Below are positions 30,253 through 38,979 of a stretch of DNA of 64,000 nt, piece by piece. The stretch covers positions 1 through 64,000 of the forward strand of contig DATKBW010000183.1 in assembly GCA_035513575.1 (NCBI GenBank), given 5' to 3'. A program made the translations under genes and the position numbers. The notes under the pieces are model-generated. The model did no database searches. It was not told where the DNA came from and saw only the letters and a program-made list of their open reading frames with translations. How positions within the stretch are numbered: position 1 is the first letter of the stretch; every line of letters starts with the position of its first letter. Source of the stretch: JAHWKI01 sp035513575 (lineage in GTDB: Bacteria > Gemmatimonadota > Gemmatimonadetes > Longimicrobiales > RSA9).

Positions 30253-31194
30253 GTGAGGGTCGCGGTCGTCCAGGCGGAGCAGCCGGGGTCGCTGGAGGCG
30301 GGGCTCGAGCGGACGCGGTCGCTGGTGCGGGAGGCGCGGGAGGAGGGGGCGGAGCTCGTGGTCTTTCCCGAGACGTGGCTGCCGGGCTACCCGGCGTGGA
30401 TCGACTACTGCCGGGACGCGGGGCTGTGGGACCACGCGCCGGTGAAGGCCGTGTACGCGCGCCTCGCCGATGACAGCATCGCCATCCCGGGGGCGGCGGC
30501 CGATGCGCTGGCGGAGATGGCGCGGGAGTCCGGCGTGACGCTGGTCGTGGGGGCGAGCGAGCGGGTGGAGCGGGGCCCGGGGCGCGGGACGCTGTACAAC
30601 ACGCTCGTGACGTTCGGCCCGGACGGGGCGCTGCTGAACCGTCATCGCAAGCTGACGCCGACGTACACGGAGCGGCTGCTGTGGGGCGGCGGGGGCACGG
30701 AGGGGCTCCGGGCCGTGGACACGCCGGCCGGGCGGGTCGGCGGGCTGATCTGCTGGGAGCACTGGAGCCCGCTGTGCCGGCAGGCGCTGCACGAGAGCGG
30801 GGAGGACGTGCATGTGGCGGTGTGGTCGGCGGTGGCGGGGGTGAACAACATGCACCAGGAGGCGAGCCGGTGCTACGCCTTCGAGGCCCGCTGCCACGTG
30901 GTGGCGGCGGGGCAGCTGATGCGGGCGTCGGGGCTTCCGCCGGAGCTGGAGGCGAGCGCGGCGAAGGTGAGCGGCCCCGACCAGTGGCTGCTGCGGGGCG
31001 GCAGCGCCATCATCGCCCCGGACGGCTCCTACCTGGCCGGGCCGCTGTACGAGGAGCCCGGGATCCTGGTGGCGGAGGTGGACTACCGGCGGAACCGGGA
31101 GGAGTCCATGACGCTGGATGTGGCGGGGCACTACCACCGTCCCGAGCTGTTCGACTTCGCAGTGCGTTCGTACAAGAGGGAGGGCTCGCAATGA
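30253..31194 (+). CDS. Nitrilase-family carbon-nitrogen hydrolase
   Basis: A 313-residue enzyme with the catalytic triad Glu40 (FPETWLPGYP), Lys133 (HRKLTPTYTERLLWGGG) and Cys167 (ICWEHWSPL). The long motif around the Lys and the CWEHWSPL pocket are typical of true nitrilases, which convert nitriles to carboxylic acids, rather than amidases. The GTG at 30253 is chosen because VRVAVVQAEQ is the usual start of the fold; AAGGGG lies upstream. Its stop codon overlaps the ATG of the M49 peptidase (ATGA). Confidence 0.85.
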   Translation: MRVAVVQAEQPGSLEAGLERTRSLVREAREEGAELVVFPETWLPGYPAWIDYCRDAGLWDHAPVKAVYARLADDSIAIPGAAADALAEMARESGVTLVVGASERVERGPGRGTLYNTLVTFGPDGALLNRHRKLTPTYTERLLWGGGGTEGLRAVDTPAGRVGGLICWEHWSPLCRQALHESGEDVHVAVWSAVAGVNNMHQEASRCYAFEARCHVVAAGQLMRASGLPPELEASAAKVSGPDQWLLRGGSAIIAPDGSYLAGPLYEEPGILVAEVDYRRNREESMTLDVAGHYHRPELFDFAVRSYKREGSQ

Positions 31195-32921
31195 TCCGGA
31201 CGATGATGGGGGCGGTGGCGCTCGCGCTGCTGGCGGCGTGCGCCGTCGAGCGGAATCCTGCGCGGCCATTATTGCTGGCCGAGGGGGTGACCACAGAGGA
31301 GCTGGAAGCGCGCGTGGCGGACTTCGCCCCGGCCTCCATCGGGTTCGACCACTCGGTGCTGGAGGACTGGGAGAAGGCGGTCCTGGCCAGGCTGGTGGAG
31401 GCCTCGGACATCATGCACGGGCTGTTCGCGCGGCAGGTCGCCAGGCGGAACCCGGAATGGGCGGAGCGGGTCGCGTCGCGCGGAGCGGAAGATCCGGCGG
31501 CGGTCTACTACGACATCATGGTCGGGCCGTGGGACCGCCAGGGCGACCACGCGCCGTTCCTCGCCGCCGGCGCCAAGCCCGCCGGCGCGGGCTACTACCC
31601 CCCCGACCTGACGGCGCCGGCGCTGGAGACCTGGATGGCGGCGCACCCGTCGACGCGGGAGGCGTTCCAGAGCCCCTTCACGCTGATCGAGCGGGAGGGC
31701 GATTCGCTGGTGGCGGTGCCGTACGCGGAGGCGTTCCGTCCCGAGCTGGAGCGTGCCGCGGCGCTGCTGCGGGAGGCGGCGCGGCTGTCCGAGAACCGGA
31801 CGCTGTCGGCGTACCTGGAGGCCCGGGCGGCGTCGTTCCTGTCGAACGACTACTACCCGAGCGACATGGCGTGGATGGACATCGACGGGACGCGGATCGA
31901 GCCGACGATCGGTCCCTACGAGGTCTACGAGGACAACCTGATGGGATACAAGGCGGCGTTCGAGAGCTTCGTGACGGTGGCGGATGCGGCGGCGAGCGCG
32001 GAGCTGGACACGCTGAAGAGCGCGCTGCGCATGCTCGAGGAGACGCTGCCCATCCCGGCCCGCTACAAGAACCTCGACCGGGGGTTCGAGAGCCCCATGC
32101 GGGTGGTGGACGTGGTTTACACGGCGGGGGACACGCGGGCGGGTGTCCAGACCATCGCGTTCAACCTGCCGAACGATGAGCGGGTGCGCGCCGCGAAGGG
32201 GTCGAAGAAGGTCATGCTCCGGAACGTGAGCCAGGCCAAGTTCGACCAGATCCTGACGCCCATCGCGGACCAGGTCCTGGCGACCGACCTGCTGGCGGAC
32301 GTGCGGTTCCAGCCGTGGTTCACGTCGGTGCTGATGCACGAGCTGGCCCACGGTCTCGGCCCCGGCTTCATCACCCGGGGCGGTGAGCGCATGACGGTGA
32401 ACCAGGCGCTGCGGGAGCGGTACTCGGCCATCGAGGAGGCCAAGGCGGACGTGGTCGGCCTGCACAACCTGACGGTGCTGCGGGACCGCGGGATCTACGA
32501 CGCAGACTTCGTCCGCGCGGCGTTCGTGAGCGAGCTGCCGGACCTGTTCCGCTCCATCCGCTTCGGCGCGAGCGAGGCGCACGGGCAGGCGAACCTGGTG
32601 CAGTTCAACTGGCTGTGGGAGCAGGGCGCGCTCTCCCTCGACGACGCCGCCGGCACGTTCTCGGTCGACGTCCCGAAGATGGAGGCCGCGGTCCGGTCGC
32701 TGGCCACCGAGCTCCTGACCCTGCAGGCGGAGGGGAGCTACGAGAGGGCGGGCGAGATCCTGGCGCAGTACGGGCGGATGCGCCCGGAGATCGAGCGGGC
32801 CGTGGCGCGGCTGTCCGAGGTCCCGGTGGACATCCGGCCGCGCTACGAGGTGCTCGATGTCCTGCCGGAATGGAACCGGCTGGCGGAGAGGCTGCTCTCG
32901 GAGGACGGGGGGACGGACTGA
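31191..32921 (+). CDS. M49 family (dipeptidyl-peptidase III-like) lipoprotein
   Basis: A 576-residue zinc peptidase with lipobox LLAAC. The zinc motif is HELAH (residues 383-387) followed by GLGPG, and the second zinc-binding Glu is in IEEAKAD (about residue 415). The classical M49 motif has an extra residue (HELLGH); the shorter form occurs in some bacterial members. Predicted to cleave dipeptides from the N-terminus of oligopeptides in the periplasm. It overlaps the nitrilase gene and is followed by a DoxX gene whose ATG overlaps its stop codon. Confidence 0.8.
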   Translation: MIRTMMGAVALALLAACAVERNPARPLLLAEGVTTEELEARVADFAPASIGFDHSVLEDWEKAVLARLVEASDIMHGLFARQVARRNPEWAERVASRGAEDPAAVYYDIMVGPWDRQGDHAPFLAAGAKPAGAGYYPPDLTAPALETWMAAHPSTREAFQSPFTLIEREGDSLVAVPYAEAFRPELERAAALLREAARLSENRTLSAYLEARAASFLSNDYYPSDMAWMDIDGTRIEPTIGPYEVYEDNLMGYKAAFESFVTVADAAASAELDTLKSALRMLEETLPIPARYKNLDRGFESPMRVVDVVYTAGDTRAGVQTIAFNLPNDERVRAAKGSKKVMLRNVSQAKFDQILTPIADQVLATDLLADVRFQPWFTSVLMHELAHGLGPGFITRGGERMTVNQALRERYSAIEEAKADVVGLHNLTVLRDRGIYDADFVRAAFVSELPDLFRSIRFGASEAHGQANLVQFNWLWEQGALSLDDAAGTFSVDVPKMEAAVRSLATELLTLQAEGSYERAGEILAQYGRMRPEIERAVARLSEVPVDIRPRYEVLDVLPEWNRLAERLLSEDGGTD

Positions 32922-33391
32922 TGGACACGCGCATGGACACGGGTGCGCGCGAGCGCTGGTACGACATCGGCATGCTCCTGCTGCGCCTGGGCTTCGGCCT
33001 CGGCTTCCTCTACTTCCATGGCTGGGGCAAGCTGGTGGGTGGCCCCGAGCGCTGGGCCGGCGTGGGCGGGGCGGTCGAGGTGTTCGGCATCGGCTTCGGC
33101 CACACGTTCTTCGGCTTCATGGCGGCCGTGGCGGAGGCGATCGGCGGCTTCTGCATCGCCATCGGGTTCTTGTTCCGCCCCGCCGCGCTGCTGATCGCGG
33201 CGACCATGCTCACCGCGTGGACGGGGGAGGTGACGGGCGACCGCAATCCCGCGCACTCGTTCAAGAACATGTGGGTGGCGGTCGGACTCGCCCTCATGGG
33301 CCCGGGGCGCTACAGCGTGGACCACTGGATCCGGAGCCGCCGCCGGGGTCCGGAGATCACGCTGGAGCGTGAGGTGCCGACGGGAGGGTGA
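32921..33391 (+). CDS. DoxX-family membrane protein
   Basis: A 156-residue protein with four transmembrane helices. The DoxX pattern is present: GMLLLRLGFGLGFLYFHGWGKLVGG, then a helix with GFMAAVAEAIGGFCIAIGF and HSFKNMWVAVGLALMGPGRYSVDHW. DoxX-like proteins have been linked to redox and membrane stress functions, but the activity is poorly defined. Last gene of the nitrilase-M49-DoxX run; a long hairpin follows. Confidence 0.8.
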   Translation: MDTRMDTGARERWYDIGMLLLRLGFGLGFLYFHGWGKLVGGPERWAGVGGAVEVFGIGFGHTFFGFMAAVAEAIGGFCIAIGFLFRPAALLIAATMLTAWTGEVTGDRNPAHSFKNMWVAVGLALMGPGRYSVDHWIRSRRRGPEITLEREVPTGG

Positions 33392-33400
33392 GAAGGGCGG

Positions 33401-33447
33401 CCGGACGGGGCGGGCCGACGGCAGGCCGCCGACCCTGCCCCGTCCGG
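33401..33447. terminator. Hairpin between convergent doxX-like and EF-G2 genes
   Basis: An 11-bp perfect stem (CCGGACGGGGC / GCCCCGTCCGG) with a 25-base GC-rich loop lies just after both stop codons. There is no T tract, so efficiency is uncertain, but the position suits a shared terminator. Confidence 0.5.
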
Positions 33448-33454
33448 GCCTGCG

Positions 33455-35563
33455 CTAGGCGTGGACTTCCGCCTCCTCCGCCTTGTCCGTCTCCGCGGTG
33501 ATGCGCTCGGCCACGTGCGGCGGGACCTCCTCGTAGCCGTGCTGCTGCCGGGTGTGGAACGCGCGGCCGTGGCTCATGGAGCGCAGCGTCGTCGCGTACT
33601 TGTACAGCTCGGCTTCCGGCACCAGCGCCCGGATGATGGTCTTGCCGCCCTGGGTCTCCAGACCCTGGATCTTGCCGCGCCGCTGGTTGAGGTCGCCCAT
33701 GATGTCGCCCATGAAGTCCTCGGGCGTCGTGATCTCCACCTCCATGACCGGCTCCAGGAGCACCGGCGCGGCGCTCCGGGCGGCCTGCTTGAAGGCCATG
33801 GACCCCGCGACCTGGAAGGCCACATCGCTGGAATCGACGGTGTGGTAGCTGCCATCGAAGCACTCCGCCTCGAAGTCCACCACGGTGAACCCGGCGATGA
33901 CGCCGCGCCCGGCGGCGTCCTGGATCCCCCTGTCCACGGAAGGGATGAACTTCCCGGGGATCACGCCGCCGCTGATGGAATTCGTGAACTGGTAGCCGGA
34001 GCCCCGGGGGAGGGGGTTCAGGCGGACGTGGCAGTCGCCGAACTGCCCGCGCCCCCCCGTCTGTTTCTTGTAGCGGCCGTGGGCCTCGGCGCTCTTGCGG
34101 ATGGTCTCGCGATAGTTGATCAGGGGCTGCTCGGTCGTGACCTCCACGCCGTACTTCCGCTTCAGCCGCTCGATCTGGACGTCCAGGTGGAGCTCGCCGA
34201 GGCCGCGGATGATCGTCTGCTTCACCTCGACGTCGTACCCGCTGGCGAAGGTGGGATCCTCCTCGTGGAGCCGGTGGAGGCCGGTGCCGAGCTTGTCCTC
34301 GTCGCTCCGGCTCGCGGCGCGCACGGCCACGGCGATGTCCGGGGCGGGGAACCGGATGGGCTCGATGACGAGGGGCCGCGAGGCGTGGCACAGTGTGTCG
34401 TTCGTGTGCGTGCTCTTCAGCTTGGCCACGACGCCCAGGTCCCCGGCGTGGAGCCGGTTCACCTCCAGCCGGTCCTTCCCCTGGGCGATGGAGATGTGGG
34501 CGAGCTTCTCGGTGGCCTCACGGTTCGCGTTCAGGACATCCTGGCCGTTCTCCACCATCCCGCTGAACACCCGGAAGAACGACAGCTCGCCCACGTGGGG
34601 CTCGCTCATGGTCTTGTAGACGAGCGCGGCGAACGGCGTGTCGTCGGCCGCCCGCAGCTCCACGACCTGGTCGATGTTCGGGCGCTGCGCCAGCTCGCTC
34701 GCGGCGTCCGCCGGGCAGGGCATCAGCTCCACCAGCTTGCGGATCAGCGCCCGCGTCCCCCACGTCTTCTGGGGCGCGCCGCAGAAGAGCGGGAAGATCT
34801 CGCCCCGGCCCATGGCGGTCTTCAGCGCGTGCAGCGCCTGCTCCCGGTCGATCTCGCCCCCCTCCAGGTACGCCTCGAGAAGGCTGTCATCCGTGGTGGC
34901 GATCGTCTCCATCAGCTCCGTGCGCCACTTCTCGAACTTCGCCTGCTTCTCCTCCGGGATGTCCGTCTCCTCGTATTCCCCGCTCGCGCTCCCGGGCTTG
35001 TAGATGTGCGCGCGGCCGCTGAACAGGTTGATGATCCCCCGGAAGCCGTCCCCCGCCCCGATGGGGATCTCGACCGGGATCACCTTCTCCGTCAGGTGCT
35101 CCTTGATGTCCGCGTAGACGGAGTCGAAGTCGGCGTTCTCCTTGTCCATCATGGACACGAAAAAAAGTCTGGGAATTCCGCGGCTCTCACAGTATTCCCA
35201 GACTTTCTCGGTGCCGACCTCGACGCCCGTGGTGGCGCCGAGGACGAGTACAGCCCCGTCGGTCACCCTCGTGGCGGCCAGCGCTTCCCCCGTGAAGTCC
35301 ATGTAGCCGGGGGTGTCCAGCAGGTTGACCTTCGTCCCTTCCCAGTCGGCGAACGCCGGTGTGGTCTGCATGGAGATCCCGTGACCGATCTCCTCGGGCG
35401 TGAACATCGTGAGGGCCGTGCCGTCCTCGATGCTGCCGTGCCGCCGGGTGGTCCCGGTGACGAAGCAGAGGGCGTCCACCAGGGTGGTCTTTCCCGAGCC
35501 ACCATGGCCGAGGACGGCGACATTTCGGATCCGGTCGGTGGGGTACTCCTTCGCAGTGGCCAT
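33455..35563 (-). CDS. Elongation factor G-like protein (EF-G2 type)
   Basis: A 702-residue translational GTPase with all EF-G domains. The P-loop is GHGGSGKTTL (residues 19-28) instead of the usual GHVDAGKTT. The G3 box reads DTPGYMDF, so the catalytic His of DTPGH is Tyr, as in EF-G2-type paralogues. The G4 box NKxD is replaced by SMMD, an unusual loss of the guanine-specificity residues. Domain IV (QTGGRGQFGDCHVRLNPL) and the C-terminal EDFMGDIMGDLNQRRGKI are intact. The ATG at 35563 follows AGGAGGTGTC. It has a near-consensus promoter, suggesting strong expression. Probably a paralogue next to a canonical fusA elsewhere. Confidence 0.85.
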   Translation of the reverse strand: MATAKEYPTDRIRNVAVLGHGGSGKTTLVDALCFVTGTTRRHGSIEDGTALTMFTPEEIGHGISMQTTPAFADWEGTKVNLLDTPGYMDFTGEALAATRVTDGAVLVLGATTGVEVGTEKVWEYCESRGIPRLFFVSMMDKENADFDSVYADIKEHLTEKVIPVEIPIGAGDGFRGIINLFSGRAHIYKPGSASGEYEETDIPEEKQAKFEKWRTELMETIATTDDSLLEAYLEGGEIDREQALHALKTAMGRGEIFPLFCGAPQKTWGTRALIRKLVELMPCPADAASELAQRPNIDQVVELRAADDTPFAALVYKTMSEPHVGELSFFRVFSGMVENGQDVLNANREATEKLAHISIAQGKDRLEVNRLHAGDLGVVAKLKSTHTNDTLCHASRPLVIEPIRFPAPDIAVAVRAASRSDEDKLGTGLHRLHEEDPTFASGYDVEVKQTIIRGLGELHLDVQIERLKRKYGVEVTTEQPLINYRETIRKSAEAHGRYKKQTGGRGQFGDCHVRLNPLPRGSGYQFTNSISGGVIPGKFIPSVDRGIQDAAGRGVIAGFTVVDFEAECFDGSYHTVDSSDVAFQVAGSMAFKQAARSAAPVLLEPVMEVEITTPEDFMGDIMGDLNQRRGKIQGLETQGGKTIIRALVPEAELYKYATTLRSMSHGRAFHTRQQHGYEEVPPHVAERITAETDKAEEAEVHA

Positions 35564-35612
35564 GACACCTCCTGTCGAGCGCGGCCCAGGTTGCGGATCG
35601 AGGGGGATAGCC

Positions 35613-35642
35613 ATTGTAGGGGATCGACGAGCGCGGTGTCAA
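35613..35642 (-). promoter_or_regulatory. Strong sigma-70-type promoter of the EF-G2 gene
   Basis: On the minus strand TTGACA (35642-35637) and TACAAT (35618-35613) are 18 bases apart, the closest match to the consensus in the window. The transcript would start about 40 bases before the ATG. Confidence 0.75.
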
Positions 35643-35658
35643 TCGCGTCGCGCCGACC

Positions 35659-35687
35659 TTGTTTCCGGGCTCGGGGGGCGTTATGAA
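35659..35687 (+). promoter_or_regulatory. Promoter of the first tandem outer-membrane protein gene
   Basis: TTGTTT (35659-35664) and TATGAA (35682-35687) are separated by 17 bases, giving a leader of about 45 bases. It is back to back with the EF-G2 promoter, 17 bases apart. Confidence 0.5.
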
Positions 35688-35739
35688 ATCAGCGCGCTTG
35701 GGTCGGGCGTGCCGACCCCCACGACAATCAGGAGCTCAC

Positions 35740-36354
35740 ATGAGAAGGCTGACGACGGCGATTCTTGGCGTAGCATTTCTGGTGTTCGCCGCGCCCGCAG
35801 CGGCGCAGACCTTCGGGTTCGGCGTGCATGCCGGGGTGTCGCTTCCGATGGGCGATTACGCGGACACGGACACCCAGGAGAGCGGCGCGGCCGAGCTCGG
35901 CTTCATGGGCGGGGTCGACCTGTTCTTCCCCCTGGGCATGGCCCCCGGGCTGAGCTGGCTGACGTCGGTCAGCGCCGTGGCCCATTCGGTGGACGGGGAT
36001 GTCTTCGCAGGCACCGGCATCGACGTGACCGGCGGCTACCTGCTGTTCCCCGTGATGACCGGGCTGCGCTTCGACATCCCGGCCGGGCCGCTGGGGCTGT
36101 TCGTACAGGGCCAGGCGGGGATCGTGCTCGCGAAGGGGCCGAGCTTCTCGAGCTCCCTGGGATCCGCGAACTCCGAATGGGGGAGCAAGTTCGGCTTCAA
36201 CATCGGCGCGGGGGCGCAGGTGAGCCAGAACATCTACGCCGGCCTCCGCTACTTCCCGCTCGGCGATACGAAGCTGAAGTACGAGGAGGCCCCGGATGGC
36301 GTCGACCAGAACATCTCCTTCCTCGACATCTTCGTCGGCTTCGCGGTGCGCTGA
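35740..36354 (+). CDS. Outer-membrane beta-barrel protein 1
   Basis: A 204-residue protein with a signal peptide ending in AAAQ and a series of amphipathic strands (GFGVHAGVSLPMGDY, GGYLLFPVMTGLRFDIP, GFNIGAGAQVSQNIYAGLRYFPLG) ending with an aromatic-type C-terminus (FVGFAVR). It resembles small outer-membrane protein barrels of the OmpA/porin type. The ATG follows GGAGCTCAC. A close paralogue follows; both carry the YFPLG motif and an acidic loop. Confidence 0.65.
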   Translation: MRRLTTAILGVAFLVFAAPAAAQTFGFGVHAGVSLPMGDYADTDTQESGAAELGFMGGVDLFFPLGMAPGLSWLTSVSAVAHSVDGDVFAGTGIDVTGGYLLFPVMTGLRFDIPAGPLGLFVQGQAGIVLAKGPSFSSSLGSANSEWGSKFGFNIGAGAQVSQNIYAGLRYFPLGDTKLKYEEAPDGVDQNISFLDIFVGFAVR

Positions 36355-36380
36355 CCGCCAGCCGGTGTATGGACGGGAGA

Positions 36381-36408
36381 GGCCGGTCCCCGGGGGCCGG
36401 CCTTTCTC
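36381..36408 (+). terminator. Terminator after outer-membrane protein 1
   Basis: A GC-rich stem GGCCGGTCC / GGGCCGGCC with a short CCCGGG loop is followed by a TTTCTCT tract. It lies 27 bases after the stop codon and separates the two paralogues, so the second probably has its own promoter. Confidence 0.6.
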
Positions 36409-36460
36409 TACCCAGGGCGCCGGTAGCACGACCTTCATCTTCAACCCAACCAGAGAATCA

Positions 36461-37048
36461 ATGCGCAAACCCATTGTCTGGACGGCCGTGGCGCTCCTCG
36501 CGTGCGCGGGGCCCGGCGCCGCACAGAGCACGAACTTCGGACTGGGCGCCTTCGCGGGCGTGACGGTGCCGACGGGCGATTTCGGCGCGACCGGGGACGC
36601 GGGCGACGGCTTCGCCGAGCTGGGCTTCGTCGGCGGGCTGGACCTCTTCTACCCCCTGGGCATGGGGGGCCTCAGCTGGCTCACCTCGGCGAGCGTCAGC
36701 GCCCACAGCGTGGACGACGGGGGCCTGGCCGGCGGCTACCTGTTCATCCCGCTGGTGACGGGGCTGCGCTACGACGTCGCCGCGGGACCGATGGGGGTGT
36801 TCCTGACCGGCCAGGGCGGCGTGGTCTTCAACAAGGGGCCCGAGGCCACCATCGGCACGGTGGAAGTGGATTCCGACTGGGGCACCGATTTCGGCTTCGC
36901 CGTCGGCGGCGGCATTCAGGCCACCGAGAACATCTATGCGGGCGTGAAGTACTTCCCGCTCGGGAGCATGGACTTCTCCTACGAGGACAGCAGCTTCAGC
37001 CGCGACGTCTCGTTCCTGGAGATCCTGATCGGGTTCGGCGTACGCTGA
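36461..37048 (+). CDS. Outer-membrane beta-barrel protein 2 (paralogue)
   Basis: A 195-residue paralogue of the upstream gene; the two share the order of strands (AGVTVPTGDF, GGLDLFYPLG, GGYLFIPLVTGLRYD, ENIYAGVKYFPLG, FLEILIGFGVR). Signal peptide cleavage after GAAQ. The tandem arrangement suggests gene duplication with some loop divergence. Start ATG lacks a strong ribosome binding site. Confidence 0.65.
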   Translation: MRKPIVWTAVALLACAGPGAAQSTNFGLGAFAGVTVPTGDFGATGDAGDGFAELGFVGGLDLFYPLGMGGLSWLTSASVSAHSVDDGGLAGGYLFIPLVTGLRYDVAAGPMGVFLTGQGGVVFNKGPEATIGTVEVDSDWGTDFGFAVGGGIQATENIYAGVKYFPLGSMDFSYEDSSFSRDVSFLEILIGFGVR

Positions 37049-37076
37049 ACCCGGTTTCCCCTGCCAAGGGGTGAGG

Positions 37077-37107
37077 AAAGCCGGTCCCCGCAAGGGGCCC
37101 GGCTTTT
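37077..37107. terminator. Bidirectional intrinsic terminator
   Basis: A 13-bp stem (AAAGCCGGTCCCC / GGGGCCCGGCTTT, one mismatch) with a GCAA loop and flanking A and T runs lies between the convergent barrel gene and the rhomboid gene. It can stop transcription from both sides. Confidence 0.85.
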
Positions 37108-37112
37108 CCTCG

Positions 37113-37949
37113 TCAGTTCTGCCGGTAGCGCTTGCTGACCTCGTCCAGGAGGCGGAGCTCGTCGGGTGTGAGGCTCTGCAGCCCGGACGCGCTGATCTTG
37201 TCCAGGACCCTGTCGACGTCGTCGAGGACCTGGTCTTCCTTGCGTCGCGGCCGGCGCGGCCCGGGCGCGTCGGACTCCCCCGCCTCGTCCGCCGTCCCGC
37301 GGGTCACCTGGAGCTTGCGGCGGGCCACGAACTTCCGGAGCCGCGACACGCGATCGGTGAGCCGGTCATCGAAGCGAAGGTACAGGAACGCGGCCACGAA
37401 GCCGCCCAGGTGGGCGAAGTGGGCGATCCCGTCGCCGCCGGGGCCGATGATGCTGGCGATGGAGACGGCGGCCAGGAACCCGACGAGCCACTTGGCCTTG
37501 ATGGGCAGGATCCCCCAGATGTGGATCGTCATGTTGGGCCAGTTCATGGCGAAGGCGAGCATGACGCCGTACACCGCGGCGGAGGCGCCGACCACACCGA
37601 CCTGGGGGGCGAAGAGATAGGAGAAGGCGGCCCCGCCGAGCCCCGCCACGGTGTAGAACTTCGCGAACTCGCGTCCCCCCCAAATCCCCTCCAGCGGCGG
37701 CCCGAAGAAGAACAGGACCAGCATGTTGAAGAAGAGATGGAAGAAGTCGCCGTGGACGAACATGTACGTCACGACGCTCCAGGGCCGGACCAGGATCTGG
37801 TCGGGGCGGAAGGCCATCCACGCGGCGAGGATCGGCAGCGCCAGCGTGATGAGGAACACCACGGCGTTGGCGATGAGGATCCGCTTGACCCAGGGGGTCA
37901 AGCCGTACCCGAAGGAGTCGCCGTAGCCGTAACCGTCGCGATGCGCCAT
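37113..37949 (-). CDS. Rhomboid-family intramembrane serine protease
   Basis: A 278-residue protein with six transmembrane helices. The catalytic Ser is in GASAAVYG (Ser123) and the His in AHLGGF (His180). The HGDFFHLFFNMLVL segment with its conserved Asn also fits the fold. A charged cytoplasmic tail of about 80 residues (rich in Arg, Asp and Glu) follows the last helix and is predicted helical. Substrates are unknown. Its terminator is shared with the upstream convergent barrel gene. Confidence 0.9.
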   Translation of the reverse strand: MAHRDGYGYGDSFGYGLTPWVKRILIANAVVFLITLALPILAAWMAFRPDQILVRPWSVVTYMFVHGDFFHLFFNMLVLFFFGPPLEGIWGGREFAKFYTVAGLGGAAFSYLFAPQVGVVGASAAVYGVMLAFAMNWPNMTIHIWGILPIKAKWLVGFLAAVSIASIIGPGGDGIAHFAHLGGFVAAFLYLRFDDRLTDRVSRLRKFVARRKLQVTRGTADEAGESDAPGPRRPRRKEDQVLDDVDRVLDKISASGLQSLTPDELRLLDEVSKRYRQN

Positions 37950-37958
37950 GGGCCGGCT

Positions 37959-38978
37959 TCAACCCCCGTGGCGGCGGCGGTGTTCCTCGATGGCGAGGGT
38001 GCAGATCCGCTCACAGAGGTCGGGAAAGGCGATGCCCGCCGCCCGTGCGGACTTCGGGACGAGGCTGGCGGACGTCATGCCGGGCAGCGTGTTCACCTCC
38101 AGGAGCCAGAGACGGTCCTGGTCGTCGAGGCGGAAATCCACGCGGCTGAACCCCTCGAGCTTCAGCGCGCGGTGGGTCTCCAGGGCGAGGCGCTGCGCCT
38201 CGCGGGCCACGTCGTTCGGGATCCCGGCGGGGAAGATCTCCTCCGCCATGCCCGGCTGGTACTTGGCCTCGTAATCGAAGATCTCGTTCTTCGTGATGAT
38301 CTCGCCGACCGGAAGGGTTTCGTCTCCCAGGATGGGCACGGTGAGCTCGCGGCCGGGGACGAAGCGCTCGAGCATGACCTCGTCGTCGTACTCGAAGGCG
38401 AGGTCGAGGGCCGGCTGGAGGTCCGCGGGCTTCTTGACCACGCTGAGGCCGAGGGTCGAGCCCTGCTTGCTGGGCTTGACGACGACGGGGTAGCCCAGCT
38501 CCGAGGCGACGTCGGCCGCGTCGACGGGGGCCATCAGCCAGTCCGGGGTGGGGATGCCGGCGAAGCGGGCGAGTCGCTTGGTGATGTCCTTGTCCATGGC
38601 CATGGCGCTCGCCAGGGGCCCGCTCCCCGTGTACGGGATCCCCACGAGCTCGAGGAGCGCCTGGAGCGTCCCGTCCTCCCCCGACCCGCCGTGCAGCGCG
38701 AGGAAGAGGACGTCCACGTCGCTCAGCTCGGGAGCCCGGGTCAGGGCCGTCGCGTCGCCGGTGGCGAGGAGGTCGAGGTCGGCCCGCTCGGGCGGCACCC
38801 GGGACACGCCGGACTCCAGCAGCCTGCGCTCCTCCGCCCCCGCGAGCACCCCGCGCGCCGTGTCCACGGCGATCACCTGGTGGCCCGCCTCCCGGAGCGC
38901 CTGGACCACCTGCGCGCCGCTGGCGATGGAGACGTCGCGCTCCGCGCTGGTTCCCCCGAAGAGGACGGCCACCTTCAT
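37959..38978 (-). CDS. ddl: D-alanine--D-alanine ligase
   Basis: A 339-residue ATP-grasp enzyme for peptidoglycan precursor synthesis. Recognisable parts are VAVLFGGTSAERDVS at the N-terminus, the GSGEDGTLQALLELVGIPYTGSG stretch, the Lys and glycine-rich loop KPSKQGSTLGLS, and LWLLEVNTLPGMT with the Mg-binding Asn/Glu. Length is slightly above average. It is 9 bases upstream of the rhomboid gene and 1 base after the lipoprotein gene, so the three are probably co-transcribed. Confidence 0.95.
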   Translation of the reverse strand: MKVAVLFGGTSAERDVSIASGAQVVQALREAGHQVIAVDTARGVLAGAEERRLLESGVSRVPPERADLDLLATGDATALTRAPELSDVDVLFLALHGGSGEDGTLQALLELVGIPYTGSGPLASAMAMDKDITKRLARFAGIPTPDWLMAPVDAADVASELGYPVVVKPSKQGSTLGLSVVKKPADLQPALDLAFEYDDEVMLERFVPGRELTVPILGDETLPVGEIITKNEIFDYEAKYQPGMAEEIFPAGIPNDVAREAQRLALETHRALKLEGFSRVDFRLDDQDRLWLLEVNTLPGMTSASLVPKSARAAGIAFPDLCERICTLAIEEHRRRHGG

Positions 38979-38979
38979 G

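Noticed and set aside
35158..35164. Programmed frameshift at a run of seven A (T on coding strand) in EF-G2
   Set aside because: The frame continues intact on both sides with full family motifs; it is noted only as a possible sequencing risk.
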